NCBI GenBank assembly: GCA_017613055.1
Contig: JAGAES010000009.1
Location: forward strand, 1-9,961
Direction: 5' to 3'
DNA from: Lachnospiraceae bacterium
GTDB taxonomy: Bacteria; Bacillota_A; Clostridia; Lachnospirales; Lachnospiraceae
Length of the DNA stretch: 9,961 bases
In this document: piece by piece, positions 1 to 7,264 of the stretch
Layout: the number at the start of each line of letters is the position of its first letter
How positions within the stretch are numbered: the stretch's first letter is position 1
Position numbers and translations under genes: made by a program
The notes under the pieces: generated by a model
Database searches by the model: none
The model's input: only the letters and a program-made list of their open reading frames with translations
What the model was told of the DNA's origin: nothing

Positions 1-802
1 CGTCCGGCTTCTCCTGCTCGGGAACGACATATACCTGCTCAAAGCCGATTTCCTTAAGAATTCTTCTTGCGGGAAGATTGCCGGTTCCGTGAAGAGGCGT
101 ATAGACAACCTTCATGTCTTTGCCTTCCCTGCGGCATACTTCCGGACGAAGCACCTGCTTCTTCAGTTCTTCCATATAACGGTCGTCGATTTCGGAACCG
201 ATTACCGCATACAGGCCTGCCTTGATTGCGTCAAGACGGGACATCGTCTTCACCTGATGGAAATCCGTCACCGCATTTACTTCCGCAATGATGTCGCTGT
301 CCTTCGGAGGCGTAATCTGCGCGCCGTCCTCCCAGTATACCTTATAGCCGTTGTATTCGGCCGGGTTGTGGCTTGCGGTCACAACGATGCCGGCGATGCA
401 GCCGAGTTCGCGAAGCGCGAACGAAAGCTCGGGCGTCGGACGAAGCGATTCGAAACGGTAAGCCTTAATGCCGTTTGCCGAGAGGCAGAGCGCCGCTTCT
501 TCGCTGAATTCAATTGACATGCGTCGGGAATCGTAGGCAATCGCAACGCCTTTCTGCTGACCGCCTTCCTTGATGATGTAGTTGGCAAGTCCCTGCGTTG
601 CTTTCCGGACCGTATAAAGGTTCATACGGTTCGTGCCCGCGCCGATAATCCCGCGGAGTCCGCCGGTACCGAACTCAAGGCTCCGGTAGAAACGTTCCCT
701 GATTTCGTTCTCGTCATCCTTGATGGCAAGAAGTTCTGCCTTCGTGGCGTCGTCGAAATAGTCATCCTTACACCAGAACTCATACATTTCCCGATAATCC
801 AT
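1..802 (-). CDS. pgcA: Phospho-sugar mutase (alpha-phosphoglucomutase type), N-terminal 267 codons; 3' part outside window
   Basis: This cytoplasmic enzyme of the alpha-D-phosphohexomutase superfamily interconverts glucose-6-phosphate and glucose-1-phosphate, or related sugar phosphates, through a phosphoserine. Visible motifs are FGTGGLRG at residues 44-51, an AYDSRRMS substrate-loop segment, RPTPELSFALR, and the catalytic loop TASHNPAEYNGYKVY with the phosphorylated serine at residue 144. TPLHGTGN follows near the left edge. The metal-binding DxDxDR loop and the C-terminal domain lie beyond the left edge; family members have about 570-580 residues, so a little under half is present. The ATG at 802 has GGAGG six bases upstream. 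The stop of the GH26-like gene is 35 bases upstream, so co-transcription is likely. The match to Bacillus PgcA, as I remember it, is close along the whole visible part; which sugar is preferred (glucose, mannose or a pentose phosphate) cannot be told from this fragment. Confidence 0.93.
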   Translation of the reverse strand, partial: MDYREMYEFWCKDDYFDDATKAELLAIKDDENEIRERFYRSLEFGTGGLRGIIGAGTNRMNLYTVRKATQGLANYIIKEGGQQKGVAIAYDSRRMSIEFSEEAALCLSANGIKAYRFESLRPTPELSFALRELGCIAGIVVTASHNPAEYNGYKVYWEDGAQITPPKDSDIIAEVNAVTDFHQVKTMSRLDAIKAGLYAVIGSEIDDRYMEELKKQVLRPEVCRREGKDMKVVYTPLHGTGNLPARRILKEIGFEQVYVVPEQEKPD

Positions 803-808
803 AACATA

Positions 809-813
809 CCTCC
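809..813 (-). promoter_or_regulatory. Ribosome binding site of pgcA
   Basis: GGAGG on the minus strand lies six bases before the ATG at 802. It fixes this start; the nearby ATG at 807 is out of frame. The gap that holds it (803-837) is strongly A/T-rich. Confidence 0.8.
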
Positions 814-837
814 AAACATTTTTATGATATTTATGAT

Positions 838-2274
838 TTATTTAAGAATTGCCTCATAACGGATTCGAAACCGCGGAAGCGATTTCATCGTATAGAAGTA
901 ATCCGTCTGCCATCCCTCGCCCTGCGCAGGATCATTCTCGCCGCTTGCCGGCGGAGCGAAGAAACTGACAAATATCAGTCCGCCTTCAAAATCCCGGTCA
1001 AAGAACGCGCTGTTCATATCGATTACGGAAACGCCCGGTTTCTTATAGAACCACTCGCTACCGCAGGCAATCATAAGATTAGCGTCTTTCAGTTCGCCGT
1101 CGAAATACAGTTCAAAGAACACCGGTTTCTTCTCAAGTTGTATCGGAATCGTGATTCCGTCCGCATCTTCCGCCCCCCCGAAACGAAGCGTGAACGGTCC
1201 GTCCGTCTTCTCACCGACAATCATCGAAGGAAGAAACGGTTCGCGGTGAATCAGGTTTCGATATGCCTTTAAAAGCGGCTGTTCGATTCCGACATTTTGG
1301 TTGTTCGGGTCGGTAATCTCAAGTCCGAGCCTTCCGTCATCACGATATTGATACATCGTAATTCCCGAAAGCCAGTCGTCAGGATCTTCCCGAAGCAGTC
1401 GGCAGAATTCTTCGTACATCTCTGCCTGTTCATACGGACCGGTCACGTCGCCGTCCGCATTTAACTCCGATAACACCATCGGCTTGCGGACGCCCTGATT
1501 CATAATCTCATATCGGTCCGCACTCTTTTTGCATAAGCGGTAAATCTCACCGACCGGCGTCCTTTGCGCGCTCCGGTTGTCTTCGCACACGTCGGTCGGC
1601 CAGCCCCAGTGAAGTGCCAGATACCGGTCTACGGAAACGACGTCTGCAGCACGGGCGGCTTCGGTGAAGATGTCTTCCATTATCATCTTCTCTTCGTCCA
1701 TGCTCTTGCAGCCGTCTAAACATAGAACAATCTTACAGTTCGGCGATTCCCGGTGGAAGATTCCGCAGCATCTTACGAAGAATGCGGCAACCTGCTCATA
1801 GGTCGCTCTCCGGTTGAAGGAAAACCACGTTCCGGTTGCTTCATGATTGATGCGGACCGTAATTCTTCCGTAGGTCCGAAGGTCTCTTGCGACCGCAGCG
1901 ATATGTTCGTCCGTAAGAAACGGGTCCATCGTAAGCGTCAGGCACACATCCTGTCCGTGCCTTCTGACATCCCGCATGCATTGAAAGACTTCGGCATCTC
2001 TGCTTCCGCCGATTCCTCCGCCGAAAGGGAAATAATCATCGTAAGGATAATCCCATGCAAATTCCGGGTTTTCCTTCGGGAACGCCTCGCTTGCCCGTTT
2101 CGGCCAGCCGGGGTCGTTCGGATAATAACAATACATCAGATTAATCTGACGATGCGGGCGTCCGAGCTTACGTAAGATCGTATCCTGATCCACGTAGAAC
2201 CCGCGCTCGCTTCCGTCCCCGAGATCCGCGCCGCAGCGGGCGGGTCCGAGGTGCACTCGATACGCCTGATCCAT
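838..2274 (-). CDS. GH26-like glycoside hydrolase without signal peptide (putative intracellular beta-mannosidase/mannanase-type)
   Basis: This 478-residue protein resembles clan GH-A TIM-barrel glycosidases, closest by motif to family GH26. RINHEATGTWFSF, with Glu145, matches the acid/base segment of GH26 (R-x-x-H-E-x-x-G-x-W). KPMVLSELN, with Glu270, matches the nucleophile strand. Between them, VVSVDRY (212-218) fits the strand-6 motif, and WLSGITMYQYRDDGRLGLE (301-319) fits the last barrel strand. About 125 residues separate the two glutamates, as expected for the fold. Residues from about 350 to the end look beta-rich and may be an accessory domain. There is no signal peptide or membrane segment; the N-terminus (MDQAYRVHLG) is polar, so the protein should stay in the cytoplasm and act on imported oligosaccharides. 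This differs from typical secreted GH26 mannanases. The ATG at 2274 has GAGGA four bases upstream. The family call rests on motifs recalled from memory; another clan GH-A family is possible, and the substrate is unknown. Confidence 0.6.
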   Translation of the reverse strand: MDQAYRVHLGPARCGADLGDGSERGFYVDQDTILRKLGRPHRQINLMYCYYPNDPGWPKRASEAFPKENPEFAWDYPYDDYFPFGGGIGGSRDAEVFQCMRDVRRHGQDVCLTLTMDPFLTDEHIAAVARDLRTYGRITVRINHEATGTWFSFNRRATYEQVAAFFVRCCGIFHRESPNCKIVLCLDGCKSMDEEKMIMEDIFTEAARAADVVSVDRYLALHWGWPTDVCEDNRSAQRTPVGEIYRLCKKSADRYEIMNQGVRKPMVLSELNADGDVTGPYEQAEMYEEFCRLLREDPDDWLSGITMYQYRDDGRLGLEITDPNNQNVGIEQPLLKAYRNLIHREPFLPSMIVGEKTDGPFTLRFGGAEDADGITIPIQLEKKPVFFELYFDGELKDANLMIACGSEWFYKKPGVSVIDMNSAFFDRDFEGGLIFVSFFAPPASGENDPAQGEGWQTDYFYTMKSLPRFRIRYEAILK

Positions 2275-2278
2275 TTTG

Positions 2279-2283
2279 TCCTC
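2279..2283 (-). promoter_or_regulatory. Ribosome binding site of the GH26-like gene
   Basis: GAGGA on the minus strand lies four bases before the ATG at 2274. It supports this start and argues against a longer N-terminus that could carry a signal peptide. Confidence 0.7.
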
Positions 2284-2319
2284 TTTATACGCGATTGGGG
2301 TTCGCCCCCTTATTCCGGC

Positions 2320-4977
2320 TTAATGCTTCAATTCCTCCTGAAGCCGGTACAGAAGATTCAATGCTTCAATGGGTGTCATCTGTGAGAGGTCGGCCTCACG
2401 GATTTTATCCGCGACACGTTCACCCTGCGTGTCACCGAACAGGCTGATCTGTCCTTCGACATCCGCCTGCTTTGCGGGCTTCTTCGGCTTCTGAACACCG
2501 GTATCCACAATGCGGATGTTCTTCGCCTTCTCAGCAAGATCATTCTCGGAAAGCTGCTCGACAATTTCCTTCGCGCGGTCCAAAACGCTCCTCGGAACAC
2601 CCGCAAGCTTTGCAACCTGAATTCCGTAGCTCTTATCGGCACCGCCGCGGACGATTTTTCTGAGGAAAATGATATCGTCTCCCTGCTCCTTGACCGCGAT
2701 ACAGTAGTTGCACACGCCTTCGAGCTTGCCCTCAAGCTCGGTCAGTTCATGATAATGCGTCGCAAACAGCGTCTTCGCACCGATCAGATGCGGGTCGGCG
2801 ACATGTTCAATCACGGCCCATGCAATCGAAAGCCCGTCAAATGTGCTCGTTCCTCTTCCGATTTCGTCGAGTACAAGAAGGCTGTTCTTCGTCGCATTAC
2901 GGAGGATGTTCGCAACCTCGGTCATCTCGACCATGAACGTGCTCTGTCCGCTTGCGAGGTCATCGCTCGCGCCGACTCTCGTGAAAATCCGGTCGACAAT
3001 TCCGATTTCCGCGGAAGCAGCGGGGACGAAGCTTCCCATCTGCGCCATCAGAACAATCAATGCGACCTGACGCATGTAGGTCGATTTACCGGCCATGTTC
3101 GGACCGGTGATAATGCTGACACGGTTCGTGCCGTTGTCAAGAAGCGTGTCATTTGATACGAACATACGGTTCGGTATCATCTGTTCGACTACCGGGTGAC
3201 GTCCGTCCTTAATATGTATTCCGCCTTTTTCGTTGACAACGGGACACACATACTGATTCCGCTCGGCAACATAGGCAAGGCTTGCCATCGCGTCGATTGC
3301 GGCAATCGCCTTCGCGGTTTTATGAATCCGGTCGACCTCCGCGAAGATGCGTTCCCGCACCTCGACGAAGAGCCGGTACTCTAACGAGAACAGCTTATCT
3401 TCGGCATTCAGAATCGTATCCTCAAGATCCTTGAGCTCCGGCGTCGTATACCGCTCCGAACCGGTCAGTGTCTGCTTTCTTATCCATTCCGCAGGAACCA
3501 GATTCTTAAACGAATTGGTTACTTCGAGATAGTACCCGAAGACGCGGTTATACTTAACGCGCAGGTTTTTGATGCAGGTTTGGTTCCTTTCGCGCTCCTC
3601 CAGCTCCGAAAGCCATTGCTTGCCGCTTGTCTTCGCTTCCCGCAGGCGGTCCACCTCTTCGTTATAGCCGCTCCTTATAATCCCGCCTTCCTTTGAACTG
3701 AGCGGCGGGTCGGGATCGATTGCGGCTTCAATCAGATCATGAAGATCGGTAAGCGGGTCCAGATTCGCGACCTCGGTTTTAATCAGATCGTTTTGAAAAT
3801 CCTTCAGCTGGTAACGGATCGGCGGAAGCATCGCAAGCGATGTCATGAACGCAATCAAATCTCTCGGATTCGCGCTTTGATAACTGATCCTGCAGATAAG
3901 CCGCTCAAGGTCGTATATCGCGTTCAGGTATTCCCGGACCTCTTCGCGTGTCATCACATTCTGATTAAACTCGCGGATGGCCTCCTGTCTTCTTCTGATT
4001 TCCGCGGTATCAAGAAGCGGCTGCTCGGTAAAACTCCGGAGCATTCTCGCGCCCATCGCGGTTTTCGTCTTATCGAGTACCCACAGAAGGCTGCCTCGCT
4101 TCTGCTTCTCGCGAAGCGTCTCGCAAAGCTCGAGATTCCGTCTCGTCGCGCTGTCGATAATCATATAACGGCCGGTCACGTACGGTTTCAGTTCCGTAAT
4201 ATGCGAAAGCGCTATCTTCTGCGTATCATAAAGATAATTCATGACCGCGCCGGCCGCAAGCACGCCCGCGGGCATGTCCCCAAGGCCGAGACCGAACAGA
4301 TTTCCGAGATGAAAATGCTCTTTCAGAACTTTCTCGCAATTGTCGGGCTCCGTCATCCAGTCCGCAAGCGGTGAGATTGCGATGCGGAGACGGTTCTGAA
4401 GGTCTTCCGTATCCACGCCCGACATAAAGAACGCCGGGTTACAGACTATCTCCGAAGGCCCGAATTTGGTGATTTCATCCATCACCTTCCGCGCGCTGTT
4501 CACTTCGGTTACATAATAATCGCCGGTCGAAACGTCGATTGCGGATATTCCGAACGAATCATCCGACCAGATAATTCCCATCAGGTAGTTATTCTTCGTT
4601 TCGTCAAGGCTCTCGGGTGCCGTATTCGTACCGGGCGTCACAATCCGGATGACTTCCCGCTTCACCATGCCCTTTGCAAGCTTCGGGTCCTCGATCTGCT
4701 CGCAGATTGCAACCTTGTGGCCGTTATCCACAAGCTTTGTGATATAGACGTCTGCCGCATGGAACGGAACGCCGCACATCGGCGCGCGCTCCTCAAGTCC
4801 GCAGCTCTTACCCGTAAGCGTCAGCTCAAGTTCCCTCGAAACAAGCTCGGCATCATCGAAGAACATCTCATAGAAATCCCCGAGGCGGTAGAAAAGGATA
4901 CAGTCCGCGTACTGCCGCTTCGTTTCGAGATAATGCACCATCATCGGTGACAATTGTTCCATCGGGATGTTATCCAT
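2320..4977 (-). CDS. mutS: DNA mismatch repair protein MutS
   Basis: MutS binds mismatches and small loops in newly copied DNA and, on ATP binding, becomes a sliding clamp that recruits MutL. The protein has 885 residues from the chosen start, normal for Gram-positive MutS. The mismatch-reading domain has the F-x-E motif in GDFYEMF (Phe35, Glu37). Connector, core and clamp domains follow. The ATPase domain has Walker A GPNMAGKST with Lys631, Walker B LLVLDEIGRGTSTFDG with Asp704 and Glu705, and the ATHYHEL switch. Near the C-terminus, QISLF (about 843-847) is a sliding-clamp binding motif, followed by MTPIEALNLLYRLQ, the usual tetramer-forming tail. I chose the ATG at 4977 because GAGGA lies five bases upstream; the in-frame ATG at 4989 has purines directly against it and no usable spacing. 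The gene follows rnhA by 63 bases. mutL, often just downstream in Gram-positive genomes, is replaced here by the GH26-like gene. Confidence 0.97.
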   Translation of the reverse strand: MDNIPMEQLSPMMVHYLETKRQYADCILFYRLGDFYEMFFDDAELVSRELELTLTGKSCGLEERAPMCGVPFHAADVYITKLVDNGHKVAICEQIEDPKLAKGMVKREVIRIVTPGTNTAPESLDETKNNYLMGIIWSDDSFGISAIDVSTGDYYVTEVNSARKVMDEITKFGPSEIVCNPAFFMSGVDTEDLQNRLRIAISPLADWMTEPDNCEKVLKEHFHLGNLFGLGLGDMPAGVLAAGAVMNYLYDTQKIALSHITELKPYVTGRYMIIDSATRRNLELCETLREKQKRGSLLWVLDKTKTAMGARMLRSFTEQPLLDTAEIRRRQEAIREFNQNVMTREEVREYLNAIYDLERLICRISYQSANPRDLIAFMTSLAMLPPIRYQLKDFQNDLIKTEVANLDPLTDLHDLIEAAIDPDPPLSSKEGGIIRSGYNEEVDRLREAKTSGKQWLSELEERERNQTCIKNLRVKYNRVFGYYLEVTNSFKNLVPAEWIRKQTLTGSERYTTPELKDLEDTILNAEDKLFSLEYRLFVEVRERIFAEVDRIHKTAKAIAAIDAMASLAYVAERNQYVCPVVNEKGGIHIKDGRHPVVEQMIPNRMFVSNDTLLDNGTNRVSIITGPNMAGKSTYMRQVALIVLMAQMGSFVPAASAEIGIVDRIFTRVGASDDLASGQSTFMVEMTEVANILRNATKNSLLVLDEIGRGTSTFDGLSIAWAVIEHVADPHLIGAKTLFATHYHELTELEGKLEGVCNYCIAVKEQGDDIIFLRKIVRGGADKSYGIQVAKLAGVPRSVLDRAKEIVEQLSENDLAEKAKNIRIVDTGVQKPKKPAKQADVEGQISLFGDTQGERVADKIREADLSQMTPIEALNLLYRLQEELKH

Positions 4978-4982
4978 CGTGT

Positions 4983-4987
4983 TCCTC
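4983..4987 (-). promoter_or_regulatory. Ribosome binding site deciding the mutS start
   Basis: GAGGA on the minus strand is five bases before the ATG at 4977. It overlaps the second and third codons of the longer reading from 4989, which makes that longer start unlikely. Confidence 0.7.
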
Positions 4988-4992
4988 ATTCC

Positions 4993-5008
4993 CGCAGTCT
5001 ATACTGCG
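4993..5008 (-). other. Perfect 6-bp hairpin in the rnhA-mutS gap
   Basis: CGCAGT and ACTGCG flank an ATAG loop on the minus strand, ending five bases upstream of the mutS ribosome binding site. There is no following run of U, so it is not a factor-independent terminator. It could shape translation start or mRNA processing between rnhA and mutS, or be chance; the role is inference. Confidence 0.4.
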
Positions 5009-5040
5009 TTATTCCGGCAAATGAGACGCCGTATAAAGTA

Positions 5041-5556
5041 TTACTGTTCGAAAGCCGGTTCCGGGTTCCGAAGATCCCCGCCGTCATCAAGAAGCAGGTT
5101 TTCTCCGTCGGCTGCCGTAGTCGCGAGCTTGTCGCAGCGTTCGTTCTCCGGATGTCCGGCATGGCCTTTGACCCAGTTAAACGAAACGTTATGACCTTTC
5201 ATCGCCGCAAGCAGCCGTTCCCAGAGCGCGCGGTTTTTCACTTCGTCGTTGCCGCTCGTGCGCCAGCCTTTCTTCTTCCACGCATCGATCCAGTGCTCCG
5301 TAAAAGGCTTCACGACATATTGCGAATCCGAATACAGTTCGACCTCGCACGGCTTCGTCAGCGCTTCCAGACCGACAATCACCGCGAGAAGCTCCATCCG
5401 GTTGTTCGTCGTCTTCGAAAACCCTCCGGAATATTCCCGTTCATGAAGATTGCCTTTTGAATCCCGGTACTGAAGCACCGCCCCGTAACCGCCCGGACCC
5501 TCCGGGTTTCCCCGCGCGGCGCCGTCGGTGTAAAGGTTCACCTGCCATTTGTCCAT
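5041..5556 (-). CDS. rnhA: Ribonuclease HI
   Basis: RNase HI cuts the RNA strand of RNA-DNA hybrids and so removes R-loops and helps clear RNA primers. The 171-residue product aligns by eye with Escherichia coli RNase HI throughout. All catalytic residues are present: Asp11 ([10 protein letters not shown]), Glu55 (NNRMELLA), Asp77 (YSDSQYVV), His132 (WVKGHAGH) and Asp142 (ENERCDKLA). The basic handle is kept as WKKKGWRT. The tail after the last helix ([21 protein letters not shown] region) is acidic and slightly longer than in E. coli. I prefer the ATG at 5556, which gives [12 protein letters not shown] and has AGG four bases upstream. The ATG at 5571 would add five residues and overlap the previous gene, but its GGGAG is only one base away. 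With the chosen start the gap to the preceding stop (5562) is five bases, so the two genes are almost certainly translationally coupled. Confidence 0.95.
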   Translation of the reverse strand: MDKWQVNLYTDGAARGNPEGPGGYGAVLQYRDSKGNLHEREYSGGFSKTTNNRMELLAVIVGLEALTKPCEVELYSDSQYVVKPFTEHWIDAWKKKGWRTSGNDEVKNRALWERLLAAMKGHNVSFNWVKGHAGHPENERCDKLATTAADGENLLLDDGGDLRNPEPAFEQ

Positions 5557-5561
5557 AATGC

Positions 5562-7244
5562 CTAATTCCATTCTCCCGTCGAAAGAAATCCCTCGACCGC
5601 CTTATTGGCATCCTCGGTAATCGATTTCGGGTAGTCCATCATCTCAAGAAGCTTGAGCGCGTTCCGGGACGTCGCCTTGCCCGGTTTTAAGCGGTAATCG
5701 AATACGACAATGTCCTCTTTCACCTGCTCGCTGAAATGATAATTCTCATAAACGTCCGAAAGAAGCGACGTCAGCTCCAGATCGTGCGTGGCCGCGAATA
5801 CAAGCGCTTTCTTGCCGGCCAGATAGCGAAGGATTCGGGAGCTTGCCGCAATCCGTTCGGCGGTATTCGTGCCGCGGAGCACTTCATCGACGAAACAAAG
5901 CACCGATGCGCTGCTTTCGGCGGCATCCATAATCCGTTTCAACGAACGGATTTCAACGATATAGTAGCTTTCTTTGGCCGCAAGATCGTCCCGCAAGGCC
6001 ATCGAGGAAAGAATCCGGAAATAATCGGCCTCATACCCCGATGCAAGCACCGTATGGATGCTCTGCGCAAGTATCGCGTTGACCGCAAGCGTCTTTAAGA
6101 ATGTCGACTTTCCGGAAGCGTTCGAACCGGTCAGAAGCACCGGACGGTCAGCCGTGATGCTGTTCGCAACGGGCTCCTCGACTAGCGGATGACAGATTGC
6201 TTCCGCCTTGATTGTGTGGTTCGGCGTATCGTGAAGAATCGGTACCGTATACTGTTTCCTGTAGCAGCGGTATGAAGCGATTGCACGCGACGCGTCGATT
6301 GTGCCGGTGCCCTCGAACAGACGGTTTAATTCCGCCTGCCGGTCTTCGAAGATACGGTACAAATGATTGAATTTGATTAAATCCACATGGAACAGCATCC
6401 GGACGTATTCCATCAGCAGTTCCATGATTCCGCCGCCTGCCGGGTTGTTCGGCGAAAGCAGACCGGAACCTCTTACGAACGAGCGGAACGAATCCGCATT
6501 TTCCTTCAGTTTTTCTAACTCCGTGCGGAGCTCCTGCTGTTCCGTTTTCCCGAGTTCCTCCGCCATGCGGCGCACGGAACGGATCCAGCGTGCGATATAC
6601 GAAACAACGTCAAGATACGGTTCAATCTGCCCTTTCCGTTTCAGGTAGGTCGCGATATTGAAAAGCGCCGTTCCCATGAATACGCCGAACCCAATCGGAG
6701 CATATTCGGTAAACATCAAAACAACCGAAGCAACATAGAAAAGGATTGCCGCATAATGCTTCAGGTTGCCTTCCGTCGGCACGTTATGAAGACGCATCAT
6801 GTAATCGTAAACCGAAATCCGTCTGAGTTTTCCCATCCGAAGCAGCGCCTTGCCCGCGGTAAGTCTTGCTTCGGAATCATGCTCAAACAGGTCAATCAGA
6901 TGCTCTCTTCGAATCAGTTCCGCGGAAGCCGTCTCGGGTTTATGAAGCCATGCGAACAGAACCTCTTCGCCGACTGCCGAACACGTATGGTTCAGCTCGG
7001 CGAAAATCCGGTCCATGTCAAGATCTTCCCACGTAATGCCGTCAATATCGCTATCCGCTTCCGGAAGCGACTTAAGATATGCGGAAAGAAGCATGAACCG
7101 CTCGTGGTCCGGCTCTCCCGATACGGCAATGCCGAACGATTTCTCAACCTCTTTAGTAAGCTCCTTCTCACGGCGTATCCGGTCCACGATGCCCATAATC
7201 ACAAAGAACACGAGTATGCCGGCAATCACATAAAACGTTTCCAC
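5562..7244 (-). CDS. Membrane-anchored MutS-family ATPase (MutS paralogue lacking the mismatch-recognition domain)
   Basis: This 560-residue protein carries a C-terminal MutS-type ABC ATPase domain: Walker [10 protein letters not shown] (373-381, Lys379), Walker B VLCFVDE (448-454, Asp453, Glu454), then RGTNTAER matching the MutS RGTST segment, and the ATHDLEL switch with His487. [12 protein letters not shown] before Walker A also matches MutS. It lacks the N-terminal mismatch-reading domain with F-x-E and the connector, and has no sliding-clamp motif or Smr nuclease domain. Instead there is a hydrophobic helix at about residues 5-21 and two more at about 164-179 and 183-199, so it should be a membrane protein with the ATPase in the cytoplasm. 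A helical, charged stretch (about 220-330) corresponds to a shortened core/lever region. The start is a GTG at 7244 with GAGGGG five bases upstream. It lies 20 bases after uxuB and five before rnhA. Proteins of this layout are usually labelled MutS in Clostridia, but mismatch repair is unlikely; the function is unknown to me. Confidence 0.85.
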   Translation of the reverse strand: METFYVIAGILVFFVIMGIVDRIRREKELTKEVEKSFGIAVSGEPDHERFMLLSAYLKSLPEADSDIDGITWEDLDMDRIFAELNHTCSAVGEEVLFAWLHKPETASAELIRREHLIDLFEHDSEARLTAGKALLRMGKLRRISVYDYMMRLHNVPTEGNLKHYAAILFYVASVVLMFTEYAPIGFGVFMGTALFNIATYLKRKGQIEPYLDVVSYIARWIRSVRRMAEELGKTEQQELRTELEKLKENADSFRSFVRGSGLLSPNNPAGGGIMELLMEYVRMLFHVDLIKFNHLYRIFEDRQAELNRLFEGTGTIDASRAIASYRCYRKQYTVPILHDTPNHTIKAEAICHPLVEEPVANSITADRPVLLTGSNASGKSTFLKTLAVNAILAQSIHTVLASGYEADYFRILSSMALRDDLAAKESYYIVEIRSLKRIMDAAESSASVLCFVDEVLRGTNTAERIAASSRILRYLAGKKALVFAATHDLELTSLLSDVYENYHFSEQVKEDIVVFDYRLKPGKATSRNALKLLEMMDYPKSITEDANKAVEGFLSTGEWN

Positions 7245-7249
7245 GATAA

Positions 7250-7255
7250 CCCCTC
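7250..7255 (-). promoter_or_regulatory. Ribosome binding site supporting a GTG start
   Basis: GAGGGG on the minus strand lies five bases before the GTG at 7244, within the 20-base gap after the uxuB stop. It makes this GTG the clear start and keeps the N-terminal membrane helix in the protein. Confidence 0.8.
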
Positions 7256-7264
7256 ACAATCCAA

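Noticed and set aside
89..517. Plus-strand open frame of 142 codons in the pgcA region
   Set aside because: The opposite strand encodes the conserved mutase motifs, including TASHNP; this frame is a shadow.
803..840. A/T-rich gap before pgcA with two TTTATGAT copies (821-828 and 830-837) and a TATCAT that resembles a -10 box
   Set aside because: No recognisable -35 box lies 16-18 bases upstream, and low-complexity A/T sequence gives such matches by chance. The two 8-base copies are too few to call a repeat element.
2297..2308. GGGG-TTCG-CCCC inverted repeat in the mutS to GH26-like gap, as a possible terminator
   Set aside because: The stem is only 4 bp and neither strand has a T-run after it; the minus-strand continuation is AATCGCG.
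3739..4374. Plus-strand open frame of 211 codons inside mutS
   Set aside because: It is antisense to the conserved MutS core region; its translation is basic, has no recognisable domain, and arises from codon bias on the real strand.
5557..5571. Longer rnhA start at 5571, overlapping the preceding gene
   Set aside because: The purine-rich GGGAG is one base from that ATG, too close to serve; the ATG at 5556 gives the family's usual N-terminus. It cannot be fully excluded.
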